This document shows, one piece after another, positions 36,469 through 44,552 of a stretch of 64,000 nt of DNA (its first letter is position 1; every line of letters begins with the position of its first letter). Position numbers and translations under genes: made by a program. This DNA comes from AAA164-E04 sp964342825 (GTDB lineage: Bacteria; Verrucomicrobiota; Verrucomicrobiia; Limisphaerales; AAA164-E04): NCBI GenBank assembly GCA_964342825.1, contig CAYFHO010000006.1, positions 1 to 64,000 on the forward strand. Direction: 5' to 3'. The notes beneath the pieces were generated by a model. The model was not told where the DNA came from. It worked only from the letters and a program-made list of their open reading frames with translations, and made no database searches.

Positions 36469-36630
36469 ATTAAATCACTCGATCTGCTCAAATATTAACT
36501 CAAATCACTTAAATCCAAGGGAGAATCTATGGAAGCTACCGTAGTAGCGTCAATTTTTTTCAAATTAAAGGTGTGAAAACCACGAAAGAACCCACTTTAC
36601 AGAGTCCAGAATTTAGGATTCCACCTCGCT

Positions 36631-38850
36631 CTACAGTGAACGCAATGCTTCGCGAATTCGATCCAATCGCAAACCCTCCGGTTTTTTCTGCAACAACCAT
36701 TCGAAATCAGAGCGGGCAGTCTCACGTCGTCCAACGCGCAAGCTGACTGTGGCACGTTCGAGACGCAGATTTGAATCTTCCTCATCGATGGCTACCATCA
36801 GATCCAGATATGGGAGCGCTTCCTTCAGAGATCGATTTTCCTGGGTAAAATAGCGCAAATTCGTGAGCATTCTTCTGATGATGTCATGTTTAGTGGCGGA
36901 TTCCATGAATTCGGACCTGACATCAACGGCCTGGGTCTGCAGAGCCAATGAGTCAGCTTCGTCGTACGTCAACCGCTTTCCTGAATGAAAAACATCAATC
37001 AAACTGGGATCCTTACCTTCTGGATGATGCTTGACCAAAAAATGCCCCGGCAAAGGCAGCCCAGTCACTCCCTGAATCTCCAACCTCTCGGCCAGCTCAA
37101 TGAATAATACGGACAATGATATCGGCAATCCTTCGCGATCATCGATCACCTTGTTGAGGTAACTATTGGCAGCATTCTCATAATCGACGAACGAGCCATG
37201 GTAACCGTTTTCCTTGAACAAAAAATCCACGAGCGAGTCCACCATGTCTTGTTTTTCGTCATGTGAATCATGGTAGGTCTTAATGTCTAATGCCATGCGG
37301 TCCACAGCGTGTTCGTATGCTTTAAGATTTAATTCAGGGTAATCATGCTTTGCAATCAGGAGGGCAGCACGAAGCAAGTTGACCTTGGCATCTTCCTGAT
37401 TGAGCTCTTTGTTGAGTTGTTTCTGGATCTCTCTACGGTGCGATTCGACCGCCAACTGCCGGATTTGCCCGGTCCGATGTTCCAGCAATTGGGCAAGGTC
37501 ATTTAAGCGTTTTGGTGTTTGATCAGGAATAGAATCAACCAGTCCTTGCAAGGATGCGTCCTTCGCTTCCAATTCGGTGTGAAGTGTGGATAGCATTTCA
37601 AACAGGTCCGCATCTGTCGCAAGCTCATGCTCTTCGGCTGGATCGGTATTCAATGTGAATTCAGCGTAATCCGCCTGAGTGTCGCGAAATTTGGCGAGGC
37701 CGACTTGGCCTATTGGAAGACCTCGATCCACAGATTCGATCACCAACTGATGATTGACATAGCACAAGATGCGCTTCTTTTCGTGGCGGACTCTAAGTAC
37801 ATTCCAGTCGCCTGGACGATAATGTGGGCTTTGAACCTGATTCAGTATGTTCCAAGAATATACTGAAGGTCCGTCAAATCTAGTCAATCGCACCTGTCCA
37901 TTACTGGGATAAAAGCCATACTGACGGTCTGCTCCATCAGATCCAAAGATTAAGCCTGCTGCGCCTGATTCATCCCCTAGTCTCACGCGTACTTCAATTT
38001 CATAAGGGAATTCCCTTGGCTCCTGATGGAAATGACAGAGTGATCGACCGCCGAAACCAGCTCCCTGACCCTGCACTGAAATCCGGTCCACTTTACTGCT
38101 CCACAGCGCACCCATCGAAGATTTCCATAGTCTTTCATCCAGCTCCCCCAATCTAAGCCACTTGTTCATGGTCATGGAATTAGGTCTTTGCAGCAGAGGT
38201 TTCAAAGCATTGATGGGGGTTGCGAAACCAAGATTGGGCGTCAGAGTGGATTTCATGTTCAGCAGCCCCAGCACCTGCCCCTTAGGATTAAACAAAGGAC
38301 CTCCACTGTTTCCGGGCTCGATTGGAATGGCAAGCTGGATCATACGAGCATGCTCGAATCGCCTGAAACCGGATATGACTCCACTGACAACGCTTCTTTC
38401 CAGCCCCATTGGGTTGCCAACAGCAATGACTTTTTCCCCAGAGACCAAGGCATCGGAATCACCTAAAGGAAGGGGTTTCATGCCCTTTAGATCTAATCGC
38501 ATAACGGCCAGGTCAAGAGCACGATCCCAGGCATGCACCGCGGTGGGTTCGTGTCGGGATCCGTCAGCTAGGACAACCTCGACGGCTCGAGCCTCGCCAA
38601 TTACATGCAAGCTGGTGGCAACGAGACCATTGGCACCAATGACAAATCCTGTCCCAACTCCGTTCTCATTACCGCTACGGTCCATGTGACGAATGGTCAC
38701 AATGGATTCTTTCACTCGCTTAGTGAGTGATTGTTCATCGAACACTTCCTGGGCTAGCGAAAAGATTACCGTCTGAAGGAAGATGAGGCAAAATGCCCAT
38801 CGAAAGTGAGAGCCCCTGGGTTGGGACCCTGGCTTGAATGAATTTAGCAT
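36631..38850 (-). CDS. Fused S1C-type serine protease / SirB1-like transglutaminase-fold / TPR protein
   Basis: The 739-aa exported protein has a signal peptide (to about residue 33). A trypsin-like Deg-type domain at about 45-235 has a full triad: H82 (TSLHVIG), D113 (LDLAVM), S182 (PGNSGGPL). A jelly-roll (LamG or DUF1080-like) region lies at about 265-405. A SirB1-type transglutaminase-like domain (about 480-640; NSYLNKVIDDREGLPISLSV, then LPLPGHFLV) is followed by TPR-like helices to the end. No PDZ domain is seen. ATG 38850 starts 7 nt after aat and avoids the 35-nt overlap that the upstream ATG (38892) would cause. It is last in the clpS-DUF2017-aat operon. The substrate is unknown. Confidence 0.85.
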   Translation of the reverse strand: MLNSFKPGSQPRGSHFRWAFCLIFLQTVIFSLAQEVFDEQSLTKRVKESIVTIRHMDRSGNENGVGTGFVIGANGLVATSLHVIGEARAVEVVLADGSRHEPTAVHAWDRALDLAVMRLDLKGMKPLPLGDSDALVSGEKVIAVGNPMGLERSVVSGVISGFRRFEHARMIQLAIPIEPGNSGGPLFNPKGQVLGLLNMKSTLTPNLGFATPINALKPLLQRPNSMTMNKWLRLGELDERLWKSSMGALWSSKVDRISVQGQGAGFGGRSLCHFHQEPREFPYEIEVRVRLGDESGAAGLIFGSDGADRQYGFYPSNGQVRLTRFDGPSVYSWNILNQVQSPHYRPGDWNVLRVRHEKKRILCYVNHQLVIESVDRGLPIGQVGLAKFRDTQADYAEFTLNTDPAEEHELATDADLFEMLSTLHTELEAKDASLQGLVDSIPDQTPKRLNDLAQLLEHRTGQIRQLAVESHRREIQKQLNKELNQEDAKVNLLRAALLIAKHDYPELNLKAYEHAVDRMALDIKTYHDSHDEKQDMVDSLVDFLFKENGYHGSFVDYENAANSYLNKVIDDREGLPISLSVLFIELAERLEIQGVTGLPLPGHFLVKHHPEGKDPSLIDVFHSGKRLTYDEADSLALQTQAVDVRSEFMESATKHDIIRRMLTNLRYFTQENRSLKEALPYLDLMVAIDEEDSNLRLERATVSLRVGRRETARSDFEWLLQKKPEGLRLDRIREALRSL

Positions 38851-38857
38851 GGAACCA

Positions 38858-39553
38858 TCAAGATAAGGATTCACTTGAAGAGTCTGCTGCATGGGGGACG
38901 AATGTGCAAGGGTGCTTCATGGCATCTTCCAAACGGTCAAGATAATCATTGCGGCGGATATGTATCGCCCCCAGGGATTCGGTCAAAGGCGTGACCATCT
39001 GTACATCGAACAATTGATACCCACGATCACGCAAATGCTCCACCAGATGCAAAAGAGCGATTTTGGACGCGTTACTTTCGCGATAGAACATGGATTCACC
39101 AGCGAATAATCCACCGACGGAAACCCCGTAAATTCCACCGACCAGTACATTCTGCTGCCAACATTCAACACTGTGGGCATAGCCAGCCTCATGCATTCTG
39201 ATATAAGCTCGAATGAAGGACTCAGTGATCCAGCTCCCAGGTCTGGGAGTTTCTGCGCAGGCTCGAATCACAGCCTCAAAAGCCTGATCTCGGGTACAAT
39301 GAAAAACACCCTTGCGCTTGAATTTAGCAAGACTCCTGGATACCCGAATCTTATCCAATTCCATGATACCCCTTGGATCAGGGCACCACCAGGTGACGGG
39401 CCGATCTGTCCAGGGAAATATCCCCATACTGTAAGCCAATCGCAGGCGCTCGACGCTCATTTCACCACCAACCGCCAAAAGGCCTTCATCCATGTACTCC
39501 GTATAATGGCGAGGGTCGGGAAACCACAGTTTGTTTTCAAGAAATGCCACCAT
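38858..39553 (-). CDS. aat: Leucyl/phenylalanyl-tRNA--protein transferase
   Basis: Aat adds Leu or Phe from charged tRNA to proteins starting with Lys or Arg, creating an N-degron for ClpS-ClpAP. The 231-aa protein has the family marks LWFPDPRHY, GLLAVGGEMS, YSMGIFPW, WWCPDPRGI, GIYGVSVGGLFAGESMFYRESNASK and FDVQMVTPLTESLGA. The start at 39553 fits the family; the longer ORF to 39643 would overlap the upstream gene. It lies 20 nt after the DUF2017-like gene, downstream of clpS. Confidence 0.95.
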   Translation of the reverse strand: MVAFLENKLWFPDPRHYTEYMDEGLLAVGGEMSVERLRLAYSMGIFPWTDRPVTWWCPDPRGIMELDKIRVSRSLAKFKRKGVFHCTRDQAFEAVIRACAETPRPGSWITESFIRAYIRMHEAGYAHSVECWQQNVLVGGIYGVSVGGLFAGESMFYRESNASKIALLHLVEHLRDRGYQLFDVQMVTPLTESLGAIHIRRNDYLDRLEDAMKHPCTFVPHAADSSSESLS

Positions 39554-39573
39554 GTCGCACCTCAACGAAGGGT

Positions 39574-40044
39574 TCAAGAAAGAGCTTTGAGCAGAATAGA
39601 CTGATACATTCCACTGGCCTCCATAGTCCATAAGGTAGGCCAATCACTTGACTTCCAGGTTTTGCCGGATATTTCTTCAGGCGACGGGCAACCGAGTGAC
39701 AACCAACTCCCAACTCGTAAATCGTTAAGAATCTCAATCAACCAATCGGCACGATCAGCATCGAATTTAACCGGATACTCCACATCCGCGCCCGAATGAT
39801 CGGCCTGAACGTTTGAAAGCCATTTTTTTAGTTGAACTTCGCGCTCGGTTTGGTGATTGGAAACAGAATCACGCAGCCATTGGTCCGATTCCTTTAAATC
39901 TGGATCCGGGCGATCCTTTGAATTCAGACTGTGATGATTCGCGGGGGTCAGGGGGTATTGACCTAAGAGATCTGACAAAGCAGTCCACTCCCCCTCTTCC
40001 ATCCTGAGTTCGAAAGACCCATTACCCTGCCGGATCAGCTTCAT
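39574..40044 (-). CDS. DUF2017-like protein between clpS and aat
   Basis: The 156-aa protein has an N-terminal strand pair, a highly charged middle (DRPDPDLKESDQW) and a C-terminal helical block (DRADWLIEILNDLRVGSWLSLG). The last block resembles DUF2017, a family that follows clpS in Actinobacteria. It overlaps clpS by 4 nt and ends 20 nt before aat, which strongly suggests a role in N-degron proteolysis, for example as a ClpS or Clp cofactor. That role is inference; no biochemical function is known to me. Confidence 0.7.
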   Translation of the reverse strand: MKLIRQGNGSFELRMEEGEWTALSDLLGQYPLTPANHHSLNSKDRPDPDLKESDQWLRDSVSNHQTEREVQLKKWLSNVQADHSGADVEYPVKFDADRADWLIEILNDLRVGSWLSLGCPSPEEISGKTWKSSDWPTLWTMEASGMYQSILLKALS

Positions 40045-40349
40045 TCGGATCGCTCCATCGTTGCATGCAGATTGTAACGGTGCAGTTGGTGCACATAATG
40101 CTCTGCCATCTCCATGGATTCGCGCACCAGCATGCTTTTACCATTTTCATGCACCTCCAACATGTGTTTTTCAGCTTTCACACGCTCCCATCCAAAGACC
40201 TTTTGAAAAACGTGCGTAACGTAATCCATCAGATTCACGGGATCATCCCAACATATGACAAGATACCCCGGATCCGTGACCTCCTGAGTCTTTTGTTCGG
40301 TCACAGGGTCCGCTACAGGCAGAACTGTTGGATTGGCGTTCAAACGCAT
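40041..40349 (-). CDS. clpS: ATP-dependent Clp protease adaptor ClpS
   Basis: ClpS recognises N-terminal Leu, Phe, Tyr or Trp of substrates and hands them to ClpA/ClpC. The 102-aa protein has a flexible N-terminal tail, then the core WDDPVNLMDYVTHVF, KAEKHMLEVHENGKS and a final YVHQLHRYNLHATME helix-strand. The Asp-Asp-Pro-hydrophobic loop corresponds to the substrate pocket. It is the first gene of a minus-strand operon with the DUF2017-like gene and aat. The clpA/clpP genes are not in the window. Confidence 0.95.
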   Translation of the reverse strand: MRLNANPTVLPVADPVTEQKTQEVTDPGYLVICWDDPVNLMDYVTHVFQKVFGWERVKAEKHMLEVHENGKSMLVRESMEMAEHYVHQLHRYNLHATMERSE

Positions 40350-40386
40350 GGTGGAACCCTAAGGTCCCGAAAGCACGATTTCAATA

Positions 40387-40403
40387 TCGGTATTTCGTAC
40401 CGA
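40387..40403. promoter_or_regulatory. Inverted repeat in the clpS/GTPase divergent promoter region
   Basis: TCGGTA-TTTCG-TACCGA forms a perfect 6-bp inverted repeat with a 5-nt spacer, about 40 bp upstream of clpS and 50 bp upstream of the COG0523 GTPase gene. It could be an operator for one or both. Metal-responsive regulators often control COG0523 genes, but this does not match a Zur box that I recognise. Confidence 0.3.
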
Positions 40404-40450
40404 AACATTTCGGATTGGCATTCAAGTGTTCGGGACTGCATACTGACACC

Positions 40451-41587
40451 ATGTCAGAAGCAATCAACAAACCAGCACGATACATCATGGTGGGTGGATT
40501 CCTGGGAGCAGGTAAAACAACCACAATCGCACGTCTGGCGAAAGCTCTTTCCGATCAAGGCCTGCGCATCGGTCTCATTACCAACGATCAAGGATCAGGA
40601 CTGGTGGACACGGCCATGCTGAGATCGAAAGGGTTTGATACCGCGGAAATTCCTGGAGGATGTTTCTGCTGTCGGTTCAATTCATTGGTGGATGCAGCCA
40701 ATGGTCTGACAGAAAGTTCGGCACCTGATGTATTCATCGCTGAACCGGTAGGAAGCTGTACAGACCTGGTGGCAACGGTGACTTACCCACTGCGAAGGAT
40801 CTACGGCGATCAGTTTCAGATAGCTCCTCTGAGCGTCATAGTCGACCCGGTTCGTGCCATGCGGATCCTTGGACTGCAGCCCGGCAGGCAATTTTCTCAA
40901 AAAGTAGTCTACATTTACCTGAAACAACTGGAGGAAGCCGACATCATCGTGATCAACAAAATGGAAACCCTATCGAAAACCGATCTTGATCTTCTGACAA
41001 GCCGATTGAAGTCCGACTATCCAAATAAAAAAGTGATGGCTATTTCTGCAAGGGAAGGAACAGGGCTGGATGAATGGATGAAGGAGGTTCAAGAATCGGA
41101 TCCTTCGAACGAAAAAGCCATGGAAGTCGATTATGAACTTTATGCGGAAGGCGAAGCTTTGCTGGGATGGTTGAATGCAACGATCGAGCTCGAGTCCTCA
41201 TCCTTGTTCGATGGCAACGCCTGGATTCAATCGATGGCACATCAACTTCAGGAAAAACTGGAATCCAAGGGAGCTGAAGTTGCGCATTTGAAGATGACTT
41301 TTAGCCCAAATGAAGGATTGGGGGATATTGCTGTGATCAACCTGGTAAGGAATGATTTTGTTCCTGAGTTATCACAACACCTGCCGGAAAAAATCCAATC
41401 AGGCCAGGTCATTGTCAACTTACGGGCCGAAGCAGATCCAGACATGCTGAATGAGACAGTACTGGAGGCCATCCAAAAATGTGCTCATATTCACACTGAA
41501 GTCCATGGAACCCTGGACCATGTCGAACATTTTCGACCAGGGAAACCAGAACCAACGCACAGGCTGACTGAAGCAGTTGATTCCTGA
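40451..41587 (+). CDS. COG0523 (CobW/HypB/YjiA-type) G3E GTPase
   Basis: The 378-aa GTPase has a Walker A motif at 15-23 (GGFLGAGKT), the metal-binding CxCC motif of the family at 71-74 (GGCFCC), an ESSAPDVFIAEPVGS switch region and the base-recognition VINKME. The C-terminal domain is not the usual CobW_C. Such enzymes insert or deliver metals (Zn, Co, Ni, Fe) to target proteins. It starts a tight plus-strand operon with a small Cys protein, a dicluster ferredoxin and a protein of unknown function. This suggests a role in building or serving an iron-sulfur or metal redox enzyme. The target is unknown. Confidence 0.88.
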   Translation: MSEAINKPARYIMVGGFLGAGKTTTIARLAKALSDQGLRIGLITNDQGSGLVDTAMLRSKGFDTAEIPGGCFCCRFNSLVDAANGLTESSAPDVFIAEPVGSCTDLVATVTYPLRRIYGDQFQIAPLSVIVDPVRAMRILGLQPGRQFSQKVVYIYLKQLEEADIIVINKMETLSKTDLDLLTSRLKSDYPNKKVMAISAREGTGLDEWMKEVQESDPSNEKAMEVDYELYAEGEALLGWLNATIELESSSLFDGNAWIQSMAHQLQEKLESKGAEVAHLKMTFSPNEGLGDIAVINLVRNDFVPELSQHLPEKIQSGQVIVNLRAEADPDMLNETVLEAIQKCAHIHTEVHGTLDHVEHFRPGKPEPTHRLTEAVDS

Positions 41588-41621
41588 AGCCCAATGCTCT
41601 AGTTTTCTTTCACGTATCACC

Positions 41622-42029
41622 ATGAGTCAAAGTCAGGAATCAACCCGCATTTTATACTGCCACTGCAATTACGCACAAATCATCTCGCCTGAGGTGAAAA
41701 AGGAGGTGTTGAGCCGGCTATGTGAATCAGGCAAAGCTTTCGATGCGGTGGCCGATCTATGTGAAATGTCAGCGCGCAAGGATCCTGAACTTCAGCGATT
41801 GACCAAGGGTGGCCCAGTTAAAATTGCCGCATGCTTCCCAAGGGCCGTTAAGTGGCTATTCTCAGGTGCATCCGCCCCATTAGACAGGGATCAAACCGAG
41901 GTTCTAAACATGCGAGAACAAACTCCGGACGAAGTCATGCAACGATTACTGTCGGATGAACTGAAACCGAACTTGCCAGCAGACAACAAGCCACCACAAG
42001 CTTCCGAGGAGCCGGGATCAGCGAAATAA
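41622..42029 (+). CDS. Small Cys-rich protein, HdrA-like motif pattern
   Basis: The 135-aa protein opens with YCHCNYA (C13, C15), continues with single cysteines C34 and C47 (DLCEMSARKDP), and has KIAACFPRAVKWLF (C71). The combination of an N-terminal CxC-N motif with a later x-AAC-PR-x-x-F block is reminiscent of the first domain of heterodisulfide reductase subunit A, at a fraction of its length. The last 50 residues are polar and low in complexity. It lies 34 nt after the GTPase and 6 nt before the ferredoxin gene. The function is unknown; an electron-transfer or cluster-carrying role is inference. Confidence 0.7.
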   Translation: MSQSQESTRILYCHCNYAQIISPEVKKEVLSRLCESGKAFDAVADLCEMSARKDPELQRLTKGGPVKIAACFPRAVKWLFSGASAPLDRDQTEVLNMREQTPDEVMQRLLSDELKPNLPADNKPPQASEEPGSAK

Positions 42030-42035
42030 TTTACC

Positions 42036-42905
42036 ATGAAACTTACGGATTCATCCAAGCTACGCGTCGTCCTGATGGAGCCAGAAGGCAACACCCAGGA
42101 GAACCCTCAGGTTCAATTTGAACACATGAACGCTTTGCTCGAGAAAGGTTTTTCCGTCACTCGCGCCACCCCGAAGGGTGTCACCGCGCCGACGGATCGC
42201 AGTTCACTTTTGGTGATTGGCCAATTTGAAAAAGACCAGCCCCCAAAAAATCTCCAAAGCGAGGAAACCGAAATCAGATTTGAAGACAGTCGCTCATTAA
42301 AAACTGAGGATGTGCTCGCGCTCGCCGAGGAAATGAGGGAATCCACCTCAAGTTTCAAACACGGTGACTGGAAACCCTGGTTTCCGGTGATCGATTATGA
42401 TCGTTGCACCAATTGCATGCAGTGTTTGAGTTTTTGCCTCTTCGGGGTTTATGGCGTTGATCAAGAAGATCACATTCAGGTGCAGAATAACGACCAATGT
42501 AAGACAAATTGCCCTGCTTGCTCCAGAGTTTGTCCGGAAGCAGCCATTATGTTTCCAAAATATAAATCAGGCCCGATCAATGGGGACAAAGTAGAAAGCA
42601 AAGACCTCCAGCGTGAGAAAATGAAGATCGATATATCGGCTCTATTGGGAGGTGATGTTTACGATCTTCTCAGGACCCGTTCTGAGAAAGCCAAGTCCAG
42701 GTTTTCAAAGGAAAGGAATCCAGACAAGGCACTGAACGAGAGAGTTAAGTGTTTGAATAAACTCGCCGATTCAGGAGATATTCCGGCAGAAGTCCTGATG
42801 TCCCTCCCCTCCCCGGATGTGATTCAACAACGCGCCCAAGAAGCAAAAGAGAAGGCAGATGCGGCGCTCAGTCGCTCTCAAATGAAAACATCCGATCCAT
42901 CCTGA
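42036..42905 (+). CDS. Dicluster 4Fe-4S ferredoxin-domain protein
   Basis: The 289-aa protein has an N-terminal alpha/beta domain of about 110 residues (RVVLMEPEG start) and then two 4Fe-4S motifs: C124-x2-C127-x2-C130-x3-C134 and C155-x3-C159-x2-C162-x3-C166-P. A conserved-looking IMFPKYKSGPINGD block follows, then a charged helical tail including EEAKEKADAALS-like residues. It probably passes electrons within a complex formed with the neighbouring proteins. The gaps to neighbours are 6 and 3 nt. I recall relatives in Planctomycetes and Verrucomicrobia, but no known function. Confidence 0.85.
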   Translation: MKLTDSSKLRVVLMEPEGNTQENPQVQFEHMNALLEKGFSVTRATPKGVTAPTDRSSLLVIGQFEKDQPPKNLQSEETEIRFEDSRSLKTEDVLALAEEMRESTSSFKHGDWKPWFPVIDYDRCTNCMQCLSFCLFGVYGVDQEDHIQVQNNDQCKTNCPACSRVCPEAAIMFPKYKSGPINGDKVESKDLQREKMKIDISALLGGDVYDLLRTRSEKAKSRFSKERNPDKALNERVKCLNKLADSGDIPAEVLMSLPSPDVIQQRAQEAKEKADAALSRSQMKTSDPS

Positions 42906-42908
42906 TTT

Positions 42909-43424
42909 ATGACCGATGAATGCTTACGAAAATGGATGGAGGAAATTCGCCTTCAATGTCGCTTTACTTCCCACGCCTGGCAAGAAATGCGCAGTTCCCT
43001 GGTTGGCATGGACAACGAAAAGACATTTTTCTATGTGCATGCATTCCTGAACCATGCCAATCAGGCAAGCCAAATTCTCTGGCCCGAGTCCCAAACCGAG
43101 CAGGAAAAAGGATCAGAATTAAGAAAGGCACTGGATCTGCCGCAAGAAAACACCATCTGCAGCAAGTCACTGAAACGCATTGTTGAAAATTTTGGCGAAC
43201 GCCTGGAACTTTGGATGGGAACGGTTGAAGCAGGCCATTTCCTCAACCTGAATGTCATGCCAAAGGGCACCATGGCGGGTTCGCGAGAAGATGTGTTCGT
43301 GAGAAGCCTGGATCCTGAAACTTACCAGCTCGAAATTTTGGATCAGACTTTTGATCTGAGAAAACTCAACCAAGCAATTCGCCAGCTGGACAAACAAGCG
43401 GATCATTGGCTCAAGAAACATTAG
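42909..43424 (+). CDS. Unknown protein, last gene of the GTPase-ferredoxin operon
   Basis: The 171-aa cytoplasmic protein is mainly helical (RFTSHAWQEMRSSLVG, FFYVHAFLNHANQASQILWP), with a conserved-looking RxDVFVRSLDPETYQLEIL strand pair near the end and His/Trp-rich segments. The N-terminal helices resemble a HEPN-type four-helix arrangement, which is only an impression. It starts 3 nt after the ferredoxin gene, so it is co-translated and probably part of the same system. No family is recognised. Confidence 0.65.
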   Translation: MTDECLRKWMEEIRLQCRFTSHAWQEMRSSLVGMDNEKTFFYVHAFLNHANQASQILWPESQTEQEKGSELRKALDLPQENTICSKSLKRIVENFGERLELWMGTVEAGHFLNLNVMPKGTMAGSREDVFVRSLDPETYQLEILDQTFDLRKLNQAIRQLDKQADHWLKKH

Positions 43425-43449
43425 TGCCCCATCAATATAAATGTGACGC

Positions 43450-44496
43450 CTACGGAAGTTCGAAGGTCGCCAGTACCGGGCGATGATCTGAAGCTATTCC
43501 CCAGTTTGGAAGATCCAACACATAGCTATGGTCCTGAAGGAAGGATCGATTGAGTGAGCGATTCATCAGGATGAAGTCCACTCTGGAATAAAGGTCTTCA
43601 TCCTGAAAAAAATGAGTCCATGCAGTTGAGCGTTTTAATAACCTCCCGTTGTGCATGATGGGTTTTCCTTCCTTACCCTCGCTTGGACGAGCATCGTAAA
43701 GTCGAATTTGTCCCTGTCTTCCTCTTAAAAACTTCAATGCCTGGGAGGAAGGCCCATCGTTGAAATCCCCAACAACAGCCACCCATTGGTTCGGATTGCT
43801 CTTCAATCGGGCATCCACCAAAGATCGCAACAACAAAGCCTCCCTGGTACGAAGATCCCATTGATCTGCATAACCGACCGGTCGTTTGGATTTAAGATGA
43901 GCCACGAATACTTTCAATACATGACTTCGAGGAAGTTCAAGATCCACCTCTAGAAAACCACGCGAGGGTCGAAAGGGCTTTCCGTATAGGACAAAAACAT
44001 TGGTCACATGGTGCGAGATCTTGCGGATGGGAAACTGACTTAATAATCCAACGTGTATGGGTGAATCAGGCGTTATCGAAATGGCATGATGAGGATAATT
44101 CAGTGACTGATCAGCCAAAGAGTCTTTCAATTCTACAAGTGCAGCCTCAGAACCTAATTCCTGAAGAGCCAAAACATTGGCGCGCAAGGCCAGCAATGAG
44201 GTTTGAACCACTGCTTTCGCCTCTATCGGCTTGGGTTTTCGTCCCTGATTGGGATGCAAGAGATAATTCTCGAGGTTGTAAGAAGCCAAAGAAACCAACT
44301 CCGCTGCCCCGCACTGCATACAAAACCACAAGAGCAGGATTCGCCACAGACACAATATCAAGTGGCAGCCCTCAGTCCCGCTATGAAAAGGAGTGACAAG
44401 TCTGGAACCAGATTTACGGGCAGCAGCTCGTTGTCTAATTTTCTGATCTAACAAATGCTTAAGTGAAACGACCATCATTAACAGGCGTCCACTCAA
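43450..44496 (-). CDS. Endonuclease/exonuclease/phosphatase (EEP) family protein
   Basis: The 348-aa protein has an N-terminal basic stretch and a hydrophobic segment (about 44-62), then an EEP domain with the metal and catalytic signatures YNLENYL, LALQELGS, VAHLKSKRP, GDFNDGPSS and ASDHRPVLA. Exported members act on nucleic acids, phospholipids or inositol phosphates. The membrane segment suggests a secreted or anchored enzyme. It is convergent with the ferredoxin operon. The substrate is not identifiable. Confidence 0.85.
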   Translation of the reverse strand: MSGRLLMMVVSLKHLLDQKIRQRAAARKSGSRLVTPFHSGTEGCHLILCLWRILLLWFCMQCGAAELVSLASYNLENYLLHPNQGRKPKPIEAKAVVQTSLLALRANVLALQELGSEAALVELKDSLADQSLNYPHHAISITPDSPIHVGLLSQFPIRKISHHVTNVFVLYGKPFRPSRGFLEVDLELPRSHVLKVFVAHLKSKRPVGYADQWDLRTREALLLRSLVDARLKSNPNQWVAVVGDFNDGPSSQALKFLRGRQGQIRLYDARPSEGKEGKPIMHNGRLLKRSTAWTHFFQDEDLYSRVDFILMNRSLNRSFLQDHSYVLDLPNWGIASDHRPVLATFELP

Positions 44497-44552
44497 GTTA
44501 TGAAGTCAGTCTTCAGGCAAATGACGGACTTCGTTTCATTGAAAAAGATAGA

